From contig NZ_SACT01000002.1 in the NCBI RefSeq assembly GCF_004016515.1, positions 558,001 to 622,000 of the forward strand: a DNA stretch of 64,000 nucleotides, given 5' to 3'. Source of the DNA: Rubrivivax albus (GTDB taxonomy: Bacteria; Pseudomonadota; Gammaproteobacteria; Burkholderiales; Burkholderiaceae_C). The first letter of the stretch is position 1. The number at the start of each line of letters is the position of its first letter. A model generated the notes under the pieces. It was not told the DNA's origin, searched no databases, and saw only the letters and a list, made by a program, of their open reading frames with translations. Shown in pieces: positions 10,904-19,448 of the stretch. Made by a program: the position numbers and the translations under genes.

Positions 10904-11560
10904 TCAGGGCCGCCGCCGCCGCAGCGTGACGCCCAACGCGGCCAGTCCCGCGGTCAACATCGCCCATGCGTCGGGCTCGGGCACCGGCGAGACATTGAGT
11001 CGGATGTTGTCGATGGCCGCCGCCGAATACGCCAGGCCGGTGGCGGTGAAGCGCAGGTGCACGCCGGCCTCGTCGGTCGCCTGGGTCCAGCGCAGTTCAC
11101 CCGGCTGCCAGTCGGTGGGGAAGTAGAAGCCCGTGACGTCGCCGTAGGTCACCGCCTGGCTGCCCACCTGGGCCGAGATCGTCAGCCAGAACGGGCCGTT
11201 GCCCCCAGCCACCAGCCCGCGCGACCAGTCGAACGACAGGACGTAGGTCCGCCCGGCCTGGAGGTCGAAGGCGGCGGCACTCTGCACCACGGTGTCGCCG
11301 ACCTGGGTCAGCGGGTCGTAGGCCTCGGCGTACCAGCCCGCGCCCAACCACAGGTAGCGGTCCTGAGGCGGCGCGTCGTCCCGGCCCTGGGCGTGGCCGT
11401 CCACCAGTTCGAAGTCACTGCCCGGCAAGCTCGGTGCGAGCAGGCCCAGAGCGATGCCGGAGAAGTCCTCGGTGTAGAGCGACTTGGCGTGGCCGGGCTG
11501 CGGGAGGGCCGCCAGAAGCAGCGCCAGCAGGATGGCCGGCAGGGTGCGTGCGATGGGCAT
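10904..11560 (-). CDS. PEP-CTERM sorting-domain protein
   Basis: 218-residue exported protein. Signal peptide at residues 1-25 (hydrophobic LLALLLAALP, cleavage after GHA). The body is an all-beta-looking domain with Trp/Gly-rich strands, close in style to carbohydrate-binding jelly rolls (FDWSRG, AAIDNIRL), but I cannot name it. The C-terminus is a textbook PEP-CTERM signal: VPEPDAWAM, a hydrophobic helix, then RRRRP. Such proteins are processed by an exosortase (XrtA/EpsH), which is not in this window, and usually end up in the exopolysaccharide matrix. Start at 11560 has a GGAG ribosome site. It lies 41 bases after the next PEP-CTERM gene, so the two are probably one operon. Confidence 0.85.
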   Translation of the reverse strand: MPIARTLPAILLALLLAALPQPGHAKSLYTEDFSGIALGLLAPSLPGSDFELVDGHAQGRDDAPPQDRYLWLGAGWYAEAYDPLTQVGDTVVQSAAAFDLQAGRTYVLSFDWSRGLVAGGNGPFWLTISAQVGSQAVTYGDVTGFYFPTDWQPGELRWTQATDEAGVHLRFTATGLAYSAAAIDNIRLNVSPVPEPDAWAMLTAGLAALGVTLRRRRP

Positions 11561-11601
11561 GTGGTTCTCCAGGGATGAAGGCCGGACTCGCGGGACTGGG
11601 T

Positions 11602-12453
11602 TCAACGGCGTCGGCGCGTCACGAAGCCCACGGCACCGAGCCCCGCGGCCAGCAACGCCCACGCGCCGGGCTCGGGGACCGGCATGGCCGAGGTGATGTA
11701 CTGCCCGTCGTCGGCCAGGCCGTTGCCGCCGGTGAACCCCCAGTGGACCGGGCTCCCCGCCAGGCCTTCGGCGGCGAAATCGATGCCGGCGGAGACGCTG
11801 AAGCTGCCGAGATCCGGGCGCCAGATCGTGCCGGTGAGCGTGCCGGCGTTGTCGTCCAGGCCCGATGGGGCATAGCTCAGCGTGGCCACCCATTGCAGCG
11901 CGGGGTCACGGATGTCGTCGCCCAGTCCGGTCTCGGTGGCGGCCAGGGGCGTGACGTTGCCACCCTGCAGGATCTGCAGGCTGGGCGAGACCGGCTCACC
12001 GTCGAAGTGGAAGGTGTCGATCGCGAAGGCGACGCTGGCGCCCAGGCCGTTGTAGCCCAGGTCGCTGCCACCGTTGCCCAGGCCCGGCGTGGCCGCCAGC
12101 ACCAGGACGATGCCGTCGCCGCGCACCACCGAGCCCTCGGCGATGAAGAACGGGAAGCTCGCGCTGAAGGCCTGGTTGAAGTCGAGCGACAGCGCCTCGG
12201 GTGCCCACCCGGCGCCCGCCTGATCGCCGACGCCGGTGTCGGTGAGCGTCAGCGTGCTGTAGACGAAGCCGTTGCCCGGGGCGAAGGTGGTGGCGGACGC
12301 ACTGCCCAACAGCGTCCAGGTGGTGAAGTCGGTGAAGCTGCCGTAAGTGCCGAAGTCCTGCTCGGCGCGGGCGGGCGCGGCAGCCAGGCTCAGCACACAG
12401 AGGGCGGCGGCCAGGATCGGGGCGGGGCGAGGGGCGGGGCGAGGGGCGGTCAT
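11602..12453 (-). CDS. PEP-CTERM protein with L-type-lectin-like domain
   Basis: 283 residues. Signal peptide 1-30 ending PARA. The region FGTYGSFTDFTTWTLLGSA to about residue 250 has the pattern of legume-lectin-like (L-type) domains: alternating beta strands, FNQAFSASFPFFI, DGIVLVL, GASVAFAIDTF and a final WGFTGGNG. Lectin domains of this type bind sugars, which would suit a matrix protein. The C-terminus VPEPGAWALL, hydrophobic helix, RRRR is the exosortase signal. Start 12453 has TGGAG upstream. In front of it lie tandem 11-bp repeats and, further upstream, the broken SARP-like regulator. The lectin call is by pattern, not by search. Confidence 0.8.
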   Translation of the reverse strand: MTAPRPAPRPAPILAAALCVLSLAAAPARAEQDFGTYGSFTDFTTWTLLGSASATTFAPGNGFVYSTLTLTDTGVGDQAGAGWAPEALSLDFNQAFSASFPFFIAEGSVVRGDGIVLVLAATPGLGNGGSDLGYNGLGASVAFAIDTFHFDGEPVSPSLQILQGGNVTPLAATETGLGDDIRDPALQWVATLSYAPSGLDDNAGTLTGTIWRPDLGSFSVSAGIDFAAEGLAGSPVHWGFTGGNGLADDGQYITSAMPVPEPGAWALLAAGLGAVGFVTRRRR

Positions 12454-12499
12454 CGTGCGGCTCCAGGGACAGGACGGGGTGGCCACACTCTGACCGGTC

Positions 12500-12521
12500 A
12501 CCGCTAGCGCACCGTTAGCGC
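12500..12521 (-). promoter_or_regulatory. Tandem 11-bp direct repeat, putative regulator operator
   Basis: Plus-strand reading ACCGCTAGCGC directly followed by ACCGTTAGCGC: 10 of 11 bases identical, period exactly 11. A further partial copy (ACCGGTC) precedes them. The repeat sits 47-68 bases upstream of the PEP-CTERM gene start at 12453. SARP-type winged-helix activators bind direct repeats of 11-bp period, and a SARP-like gene ends 24 bases away. Binding is inferred. Confidence 0.5.
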
Positions 12522-12544
12522 AGGCGGCCCCTGCTCCCACTCGC

Positions 12545-15116
12545 TCAGGGGGGCAACTCGCCGCCGAGCGCCAGACGCAGCACTGCACCGAGCGGCAGCG
12601 TCGCACCCTCGCGCCAGGCGCGCGCGGTGCGTTCCGTGCCGATCTGCCGGGCGGCCAGGCGTCGCACGCGGGTCAGGTCGCGCCGGTCCTCGTCCTTCAG
12701 CTGGCCGAGCACGCCCACCCAGGCCGCCTCGGCATGGCCCATCAGCAGCGCGGCGCGCGCCGCATCCTGCAGGTGCACCAGGGCCAGCGGCAGGTTCCAC
12801 AGGGCGTACAGCAGCAGGAGGCGTTCGAGCGCCTCGTCGGCCACGCGCAGCGAACGGCGGTACGCGGCAGCGGCTTCGGCCCACCGCCGCTCGGCCCGCA
12901 GGACTTCGCCGCGCTGGTTCCACGCGGCGGCCAGCTGCCCCCAGTCCTCGGCGGCCCGGGTGGCATCGATCACCTGGTCGATCTCCGCCAGCGCCTGCGC
13001 CCGGGTGGGCGGCGCCACGCTGAGTGCCAGGGCGAGGTTGTAGCGCCCGGTCTGCACGCCGTGCGCATCACCCGCAGCGGCCCAGGCGTCGATCGCCTGT
13101 CGATGCAGCAGCGCAGCGGCAGCAGGGTCGCGGCCGCGACACATGGCGCCCTGCACCGACAGCACGCTGCCCTCGAGCGCCCGGTCACCCGCGGCCTGTG
13201 CCAGCGCCAGGGCCTCGTCGAGCCAGGGGGCGATGCCGGCATCGCGGTGCAGCCGCCAGCGCAGAAAGGCCACGCGCGCCAGCACGGCTGCGCGTGCGGC
13301 ACCACCGGCCGGCATCTCTTGCACGGCCAGGGCCGCAAGCGGCTCGGCCTGTGCGGCGTCCCCGGCGCGCAGCGCGCGCCAGCGCGGCCCGCGCCACGGC
13401 ACGGTTGTCGGCATCCGCCAACGTGGCGATGCAGCGCGACAACACTTCGCGCGTCGAACGCGGCAGCGAAATGTCGGACAGGCCCCGCTGCAACGCCATG
13501 AACAGCGCCACGGCCTCCTGCGGCGTGCCCTCGGTCTCGGCGCTGGCGATGGCATGTGCCAGCAGGGGCAGCTGGCGCCGCAGCGGGCCGAGCGGCGGAC
13601 TCGGTGGCAGCGCATGTGCCCAGGCCAGCGTCCAGGCACGCAACCGCGTGCTGTAGCGTCGTGACGTCTCGGGTGCGATCGCATGCCGCAGGTCGTCACG
13701 CATCAACGGGTGCATGGTGTAAGGCAACGGCCCCGGTGTGTACTGCAGCAGCGAGTGACGCACCAGCTCGTCCAGGGCCAGCGCCACCGGAGCACCGTGC
13801 AACGCGGCCGCGGCCTCGGCATCGAAAGCCCCGTCGAAGCTGCTGACGGCATCCAGCACCGCGCGCGCCGGCGGCGACAAGAGGTTCCAGCTCCAGCGCA
13901 TGGTCTCCTGGAGCGATGCAGGGCGCGAATCGTGCCCGCTGCGTTCACCGCCGCGCTGCAGCAGCGCAGCGGCCTGCACCCGGTCCTGCAACAGGGCCAG
14001 CAGCGTCGCCGGTTCGGTGGCACGCAGGCGGCTGGCGGCGAGTTCGATGGCCAGCGGCAATCCGCCCAGTCGCTGCAGCAGCGCGACCAGGGCGTCGGCG
14101 TTCGACGGTTCGAGCCGGAAGCCGGGTCTCACGGCCTGGGCGCGGTCGATCAGCAGGGCCATCGCCGGGTGGCGTGCCAGCGTGTCCAGCGGCAGACGCG
14201 GGGCCGGTTCACCCAGGCCGGCCCATGGAAAGACAGCCTCGCCGTCGATCTCCAGCGCGCAACGCGAGGTCAGCAGCAGATGCAGGCCCGGTGTGCGCGA
14301 CACAAGTTGCGCCAGCGGCGACCCGGCGTCGACCGCGATCTGCTCGAGGTTGTCCAACACCAGCAGCACCCGACGCCCGGCCAGCGCGGTAGACAGGGTG
14401 CCGACGGCATCACCGTGCCCGCCAAGCCCGAGTGCGATGAGCCAACGCTCCTGCATGGCGGCCGCCGTTCGGCAGTCGGCCAGGGCAACCCAGGCGATGC
14501 GGTCGAAGTGCCCCTGCAAGGCATGAGCCACTTCGAGCGCGGCGCGCGTCTTGCCGCTGCCGCCGGCGCCCGACAACGTGACGATGCGCCGGGTCTGAAC
14601 GGCGGCCTGCAGGCGCACCAGCAGCGCCGGGTCGCCGAGCCAGCGTGTCGGCGGGTGCGGCAACGCGGCCGGGGCTGGAGCAGGCTCGTCACGTTCACGC
14701 GCGCGGCGCTCGTCGTTCACCCACTCGGCCTGGTGGCCGGGCAGCAACTCGCCACGCGCACGGGGGTCGTCGGCGTCGCAATACAGGGCGCCGGGTCTCA
14801 GGCCGACGCTGTCACGGTCGGCCTGGATCAGAGGGGGGCCACCGAAAGGTACCAGCGCACTGCCCAGGGCCGACAGCAGCTGGCGCAGACGGTTGCGCCC
14901 CACCGCCGGGTCGGCGTTCGGCCAGAGCAGCGCCACCAGGGTCTCGCGCGGCCACGCTCGCCGTGGCGCCAGCGCGAGGCGGGCCAGCAGCAGCGGTGCC
15001 ATGCGCCCCGGCAGGGGCACCGGGCGCCCCTGCGGATCGGCAAGCGACACGGTGTCCAGCAGGCGCAGGTGCCAGGGCGGCGCCATCGCGGGCGAAGCGG
15101 GCAGCGCGGGCTCCAT
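12545..15116 (-). pseudogene. SARP-like winged-helix / NB-ARC ATPase / TPR regulator, frameshifted
   Basis: Two overlapping minus-strand frames make one protein of about 856 residues if a single extra base is allowed for near 13375-13395. The first frame gives an OmpR/SARP-type winged helix (residues ~15-110; LLLARLALAPRRAWPRETL, LLWPNADPAVGRNRLRQLL), then an NB-ARC/STAND ATPase with Walker A LSGAGGSGKT (about 181-190) and Walker B VLLVLDN, GLPLAIELAASRL. The second frame continues with TPR-like helices (RWALRAGD-type start, to GGELPP). Past the shift, the first frame turns into Arg/Gly-rich nonsense. The shift lies in a GCGCGC-rich stretch, so it may be a real mutation or a sequencing error. 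Start ATG at 15116, 6 bases after TAGAAT. Likely target: the PEP-CTERM genes just downstream. Confidence 0.75.
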
Positions 15117-15122
15117 GAAAGC

Positions 15123-15128
15123 ATTCTA
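15123..15128 (-). promoter_or_regulatory. -10 element of the SARP-like regulator
   Basis: TAGAAT on the minus strand, 6 bases before the ATG at 15116, no ribosome site. A good -35 is not visible. Geometry fits a leaderless message. Confidence 0.45.
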
Positions 15129-15227
15129 GGAAGCCACCCGCCAGGGGTCCGTGCCGATATCGAATCCCCTGATGGCGCCACGTCAGCCCACCGTCAGAAT
15201 CGGCGGCGAGGAGAGGACGTGCCGTCG

Positions 15228-16901
15228 ATGGACAGACCCTGGCTGCAGCAGTACCCGCCGGGCGTGCCGGCGGACGTGGACGTGCATGCCTACGCCTCGC
15301 TGCCGGCCCTGCTGAACGAGAGTTTTGCGCGCCACGCCGAGCGGCCGGCCCTGCGCTTCATGGGGCAGGACGTGCGCTATGCGCAGCTCGACGCGGACTC
15401 GCGTGCGCTGGCCGCCTGGCTGCAGGCGCAGGGGCTGGTGCGCGGCGACCGCGTGGCGCTGATGATGCCCAACGTGCCGCAGTACGCGGTGGCCGTGGCC
15501 GCGGTGCTGCGTGCCGGGCTGGTGGTGGTCAACGTCAACCCGCTGTACACGGCGCGCGAGCTCGAGCACCAGCTGAAGGATTCGGGCGCGCGCGCCATCG
15601 TGATCCTGGAGAACTTCGCGGCCACGCTGGAGCAGGTGCTGCCCCAGGTGCCCACCAAGGCCGTGCTGCTTGCCAGCATGGGCGACATGCTCGGCCCGCT
15701 GAAGGGCGCCGTCGTCAACCACGTGGTGCGCCGGATCCGGCAGCTGGTGCCGGCCTTCCGCCTGCCCGAGGCGGTGCGCTGGCGCGAGGCCCTGGCCGCC
15801 GGCCGGCGCGGTGTGTTCCAGCCGCCGACGCTCGGGCCCGACGACATCGCCGTGCTGCAGTACACCGGCGGCACCACCGGCGTGAGCAAGGGCGCGGTGC
15901 TGCTGCACCGCAACCTGGTGGCCAACATGCTGCAGTCCGAAGCCTGGAACCAGCCGGCGCTGGCGCAGCTGGCGCCGGCCGAGCAATACGTGAACATCTG
16001 CGCGCTGCCGCTGTACCACATCTTCGCCTTCACCACCTGTCTGCTGCTGGGCATCCGGCTGGGCGGGCTGAACGTGCTGATCCCCAACCCGCGCGACCTT
16101 CCGGCCACGATCAAGGCCCTGGCGGCGCAGCGCTTCCACAGCCTGCCGGCGGTGAACACGCTGTTCCAGGCCTTGGCCCACCACCCCGACATCGCCCACG
16201 TGGACTTCGGCGCGCTGAAGGTCTGCATCGGTGGGGGCATGGCAGTGCAGAGCGCCACCGCGCGTCTGTGGCTCGAGAAGACCGGCTGCCCCATCGTCGA
16301 GGGCTACGGCCTGTCGGAAACCAGCCCGTCTGCCACCTGCAACCCGGTGGACAGCAGCAGCTTCACCGGCACCATCGGCCTGCCCCTGCCCGGCACCGAC
16401 GTCATGCTGCTCGACGACCACGGCCATGCGGTGCCGCCGGGCACGCCGGGCGAGATCGCCATCCGCGGGCCGCAGGTGATGGCCGGCTACTGGCAGCGCC
16501 CGGACGAGACCGCGAAGGTGATGACGGCCGACGGCTTCTTCCGCACCGGCGACATCGGCACCATGGACGCCCGCGGCTGGCTGCGCATCGTCGACCGCAA
16601 GAAGGACATGATCCTGGTCAGCGGCTTCAATGTGTACCCCAACGAGGTCGAGGACGTGATCACGCAGATGCCCGGCGTGCTGGAATGCGCCGCCGTAGGC
16701 GTGCCCGACCCCAAGGCCGGCGAGGCGGTGAAGGTGGTCGTGGTCAAGCAGGATCCGGCCGTCACCGAGCACGACATCCGGGCCTTCTGCGAGGCCAACC
16801 TCACCGGCTACAAGCGGCCCAAGCTGGTGGAGTTCCGCGCAGAGTTGCCCAAGACGCCGGTGGGTAAGATCCTGCGGCGCGAGTTGCGCGACGCTGCCTG
16901 A
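15228..16901 (+). CDS. Long-chain fatty-acid--CoA ligase (FadD-like)
   Basis: 557-residue ANL-superfamily enzyme that activates fatty acids to acyl-CoA through an acyl-adenylate. Motifs: P-loop-like YTGGTTGVSKGA near residue 211, GYGLSETSP, ADGFFRTGDIG, and the hinge DRKKDMILVSGFNVYPNEVE, ending with the catalytic Lys in TPVGKILRREL. MMPNVPQYAVA and NVNPLYTARELEHQL in the N-domain are typical of proteobacterial FadD. ATG at 15228 was chosen because GAGGAGAGG lies at a proper distance; a GTG at 15219 is too close to it. The rsmE GTG follows 9 bases after the stop. Confidence 0.92.
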   Translation: MDRPWLQQYPPGVPADVDVHAYASLPALLNESFARHAERPALRFMGQDVRYAQLDADSRALAAWLQAQGLVRGDRVALMMPNVPQYAVAVAAVLRAGLVVVNVNPLYTARELEHQLKDSGARAIVILENFAATLEQVLPQVPTKAVLLASMGDMLGPLKGAVVNHVVRRIRQLVPAFRLPEAVRWREALAAGRRGVFQPPTLGPDDIAVLQYTGGTTGVSKGAVLLHRNLVANMLQSEAWNQPALAQLAPAEQYVNICALPLYHIFAFTTCLLLGIRLGGLNVLIPNPRDLPATIKALAAQRFHSLPAVNTLFQALAHHPDIAHVDFGALKVCIGGGMAVQSATARLWLEKTGCPIVEGYGLSETSPSATCNPVDSSSFTGTIGLPLPGTDVMLLDDHGHAVPPGTPGEIAIRGPQVMAGYWQRPDETAKVMTADGFFRTGDIGTMDARGWLRIVDRKKDMILVSGFNVYPNEVEDVITQMPGVLECAAVGVPDPKAGEAVKVVVVKQDPAVTEHDIRAFCEANLTGYKRPKLVEFRAELPKTPVGKILRRELRDAA

Positions 16902-16910
16902 CTTCACCGA

Positions 16911-17639
16911 GTGACCCTGCGCCTGTTCGTCGATGCGCCGGCACCGCTGGCCACCGGCCAGGTGCTGGACCTGCCGCCCGGCCCGGCGCGCCACGTGCAG
17001 GTGCGGCGCCTGCAGCCGGGCGATGCGCTCACGGTGTTCGATGGCCGAGGGGGCGAGTGGGCCGCCACCGTGCAGCAGATGGGGCGCTCCCAGGTCACGG
17101 TGCTGGTGGGCACGCACGACCCGGTGGAACGCGAGGCGCCCTGCGCGGTGACGCTGGCCGTGGGCATGCCGGCCAACGACCGCATGGACTGGCTGGTGGA
17201 GAAGGCCACCGAGCTAGGCGTGGCCGAGATCCGGCCGCTGGTCACCGAGCGTTCGGTGCTGCGCCTGGACGGTGAACGCGCGGAGCGCAAGCGCCAGCAC
17301 TGGCAGGCCGTGGCCGTGGCGGCGGCCGAGCAGTGCGGCCGCACGCGGGTGCCGATGGTGCACCCCGTGCGCGCGCTGGCAGGAACCGAGGCGTTGCCGT
17401 CTGCGGGGGCCGGTGGCCAGGGTTGGGTGCTCAGCGTGGCACCCGGTGCAAAGCCGGCGTCGGTGCTGCGCAGCATGTCGGGGCCACACTGGCTGCTCAG
17501 CGGGCCAGAAGGTGGCCTCACGGACGGCGAACTGGCGCGGGCGCTGGCCGCAGGCGCGCAGGCACTGTCGCTGGGCCCGCGCGTGCTGCGCGCGGAGACC
17601 GCGCCGCTGGCGGCCCTGGCGCTGCTGACGGCGGTCTGA
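16911..17639 (+). CDS. rsmE: 16S rRNA (uracil-1498-N3)-methyltransferase RsmE
   Basis: 242-residue SPOUT-class methyltransferase for U1498 of 16S rRNA. An N-terminal PUA-like domain (residues 1-70, with GPARHVQVRRLQPGD) precedes the knotted SAM-binding domain: MDWLVEKATELGV, ERSVLR, AVAAAEQCGR, and the knot LLSGPEGGLTDGE plus LGPRVLRAETAPL. All are RsmE signatures. GTG start at 16911, 9 bases after the ligase stop, so co-transcription is likely though the functions are unrelated. Confidence 0.95.
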   Translation: MTLRLFVDAPAPLATGQVLDLPPGPARHVQVRRLQPGDALTVFDGRGGEWAATVQQMGRSQVTVLVGTHDPVEREAPCAVTLAVGMPANDRMDWLVEKATELGVAEIRPLVTERSVLRLDGERAERKRQHWQAVAVAAAEQCGRTRVPMVHPVRALAGTEALPSAGAGGQGWVLSVAPGAKPASVLRSMSGPHWLLSGPEGGLTDGELARALAAGAQALSLGPRVLRAETAPLAALALLTAV

Positions 17640-17644
17640 TACCG

Positions 17645-17700
17645 GCACCTGCCCGCCCGCACCTACAAGCCCGCACCTGCCAGCCAGCACCTGCCAAGGC
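17645..17700 (+). repeat. Four-copy 14-bp tandem repeat
   Basis: Four head-to-tail 14-base units beginning GCACCT (17645, 17659, 17673, 17687), consensus GCACCTGCCAGCCC with a few changes per unit. They fill the interval between rsmE and the YidB-like gene and end just before a -10-like TAGGAT (17704). No function is known. Confidence 0.7.
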
Positions 17701-17741
17701 GCTTAGGATCGACGCTTCTTTCACGACGCCAGGAAATGGAC

Positions 17742-18143
17742 ATGGGACTGCTCGATGCCGTGGTGGGTGCGATGGGTGGCGGCGGTGACGGCGGCGGCCA
17801 GCCGGATCTGATGCGCCTGGTGATGGCCCTGGTGCAGCAGGCCGGCGGCCTGGAAGGGCTGATGGCCAAGCTGCAGCAGGGCGGGCTGGCCGATGCCGCG
17901 GCCTCGTGGGTATCCACCGGCCCCAACCAGGCCGTGTCGCCGGCTCAGCTCGAAGGCGCCTTGGGTGGCGACCTGCTCGGGATCCTCGCGAAGCAGTTCG
18001 GCATGGGCCAGGGTGACCTGGCCGGCCAGCTGTCGCAGATGCTGCCGCAGGCGGTGGACAAGCTCTCGCCCGGCGGCCAGTTGCCGCAGCTGGGCGGTGG
18101 CGGCCAGGACCTGGGCGCGCTGCTGGGCTCGCTGCTGCGCTGA
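17742..18143 (+). CDS. YidB/DUF937-family protein
   Basis: 133 residues. The start MGLLDAVVGAMGG and the pattern of short amphipathic helices (GLEGLMAKLQQGGLADAAASWV, NQAVSPAQLEGALGG, LPQAVDKLSPGGQLP) match E. coli YidB. The family has no established function. Two start codons exist: 17736 (MDMG) and 17742; the AGGAA ribosome site touches the first and is 6 bases from the second, and YidB homologues begin MGL, so 17742 is preferred. The gene stands alone and converges on the methyltransferase at 18154. Confidence 0.83.
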   Translation: MGLLDAVVGAMGGGGDGGGQPDLMRLVMALVQQAGGLEGLMAKLQQGGLADAAASWVSTGPNQAVSPAQLEGALGGDLLGILAKQFGMGQGDLAGQLSQMLPQAVDKLSPGGQLPQLGGGGQDLGALLGSLLR

Positions 18144-18146
18144 TCG

Positions 18147-18168
18147 GCGCCGGTCAGCCGGCCGGCGC
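18147..18168. terminator. Hairpin between convergent YidB-like and RlmL-like genes
   Basis: GCGCCGG (18147-18153) pairs with CCGGCGC (18162-18168) around an 8-base loop that contains the stop of the methyltransferase gene. Possible two-way terminator without T-run. Confidence 0.35.
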
Positions 18169-19368
18169 GCGCGCCGAGCCGGCGACCAGGTCGAAGCGGA
18201 GCAGCCGGCATTCGATGGGCCCGTTCCACATCGGCACGCGCCGGCTCTCCTTCAGCCGCATCAGGCCCGGCAGCTTCATCTCCGGGCTCAGCAGCCAGGC
18301 GGTCCAGCCGGGGTAGTGGTGCTTCCAGTGCGACGCCAGCGCCGCGAAGAAGTCGCCGGCGCTGCCGCCGCCATCGAACCCCTGGCGCGCGGCACGGTCA
18401 CCGCCCTGGCCCTGGCCCTTCGGCGCAATGCGCTCGCCGTAGGGCGGGTTCATCAGGATCGTGCCGGTGGCTGCCGGAGGCGGGCGCTGCAGCGCGTCCA
18501 TGGTCTTGAACTCGATGGCGCCCCTGACACCGGCCCGTTCGGCATTGCGGGTGGCGAAGTCGGTCATGCGGAAGCTCACGTCGCCGGCGAAGATCGGCAC
18601 CGGGCTGGGGCGCACCCGCGCCTGCGCCGCACGCTTCAGGTCGCGCCAGGCCGCCTGCTGGCCGCGGAACGGCATCTGGCCCTCGAAGGCAAAGCGCCGC
18701 TGCGCCCCCGGCGCGATGCCGCAGGCGATCTGCGCCGCCTCGATGGCGATGGTGCCGGCACCGCAGCAGGGGTCCAGCAGCGGGCCATCCTCGGGCCGGC
18801 CCTGCCAGCCGATGGCCGCCAGCATGGCCGCGGCCAGCGTCTCCTTCAGCGGCGCCTCGCCCTTGGCTTCCCGCCAGCCGCGCTTGAAGAGGGCCTCGCC
18901 CGAGGTGTCCACGTAGAGCGTGAAGTGCTCCGGGCCAACGAACAGCGCCAGCGGCAGGTCGGGCCGGCGGGTGTCGACGCTGGGGCGTGCGCCGGTGGCG
19001 TCGCGCAGCGTGTCGCAGACCGCGTCCTTGATGCGCAGGGCGGCGAAGTTCAGGCTGGTCAGCGGGCTGCGCTGGGCCGACACGTCCACGCGCAGGGTCT
19101 GCGCAGGGGTGATCCAGGCCGTCCAGTCCACCTCGCGGGCGGCACGGTAGAGGTCGTGTTCGTCGCGGTAGCGACCTTCGGCCACCGGCCACAGCACCCG
19201 CTGCGCGAGCCGCGATTCCAGGTTCAGCAGCATGGCCGTGCGCGCGTCGCCACGCACCCAGACGCCGCCGCGGGCCGTTTCGGCGCGGGCACCGGTCAGG
19301 CGCTGCACCTCGTCGGCCAGCAGCGGCTCGACGCCGCCGGCGCAGGGCAGGAACAGCGCGGCTTTCAC
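18154..19368 (-). CDS. THUMP-domain RNA methyltransferase (RlmL/RlmK N-terminal type)
   Basis: 404 residues. A THUMP RNA-binding domain (about 45-160) is followed by a Rossmann methyltransferase: SAM loop DPCCGAGTIAIEAAQIA, then GDVSFRM and the catalytic NPPYGER. This equals the N-terminal half of E. coli RlmKL, which makes m2G2445 in 23S rRNA; beta-proteobacteria often carry this stand-alone form. Target base is inferred. Chosen start is GTG at 19368 (VKAALFLPCAGG), matching the family N-terminus; the frame is open to 19407. A segment rich in Gly/Gln (KGQGQGGDRAARQG) between motif IV and the end is an insertion. Confidence 0.87.
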   Translation of the reverse strand: MKAALFLPCAGGVEPLLADEVQRLTGARAETARGGVWVRGDARTAMLLNLESRLAQRVLWPVAEGRYRDEHDLYRAAREVDWTAWITPAQTLRVDVSAQRSPLTSLNFAALRIKDAVCDTLRDATGARPSVDTRRPDLPLALFVGPEHFTLYVDTSGEALFKRGWREAKGEAPLKETLAAAMLAAIGWQGRPEDGPLLDPCCGAGTIAIEAAQIACGIAPGAQRRFAFEGQMPFRGQQAAWRDLKRAAQARVRPSPVPIFAGDVSFRMTDFATRNAERAGVRGAIEFKTMDALQRPPPAATGTILMNPPYGERIAPKGQGQGGDRAARQGFDGGGSAGDFFAALASHWKHHYPGWTAWLLSPEMKLPGLMRLKESRRVPMWNGPIECRLLRFDLVAGSARAPAG

Positions 19369-19448
19369 GCGCCGCCCCCCATGGTTCCGGGATGGGCAGG
19401 CGGGCAATCCGGCGCTGGAATCGGGCAGTTCACGTCTGGAGGTTGGCC

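Noticed and set aside
13683..16901. 1072-residue plus-strand frame ending in the acyl-CoA ligase
   Set aside because: The first half is antisense to the SARP-like regulator; the real ligase starts at 15228 behind a good ribosome site.
19369..19448. Sigma-54 promoter upstream of the third PEP-CTERM gene
   Set aside because: Several GG and GC pairs occur, but none has the 10-base spacing together with TTGC-like context.
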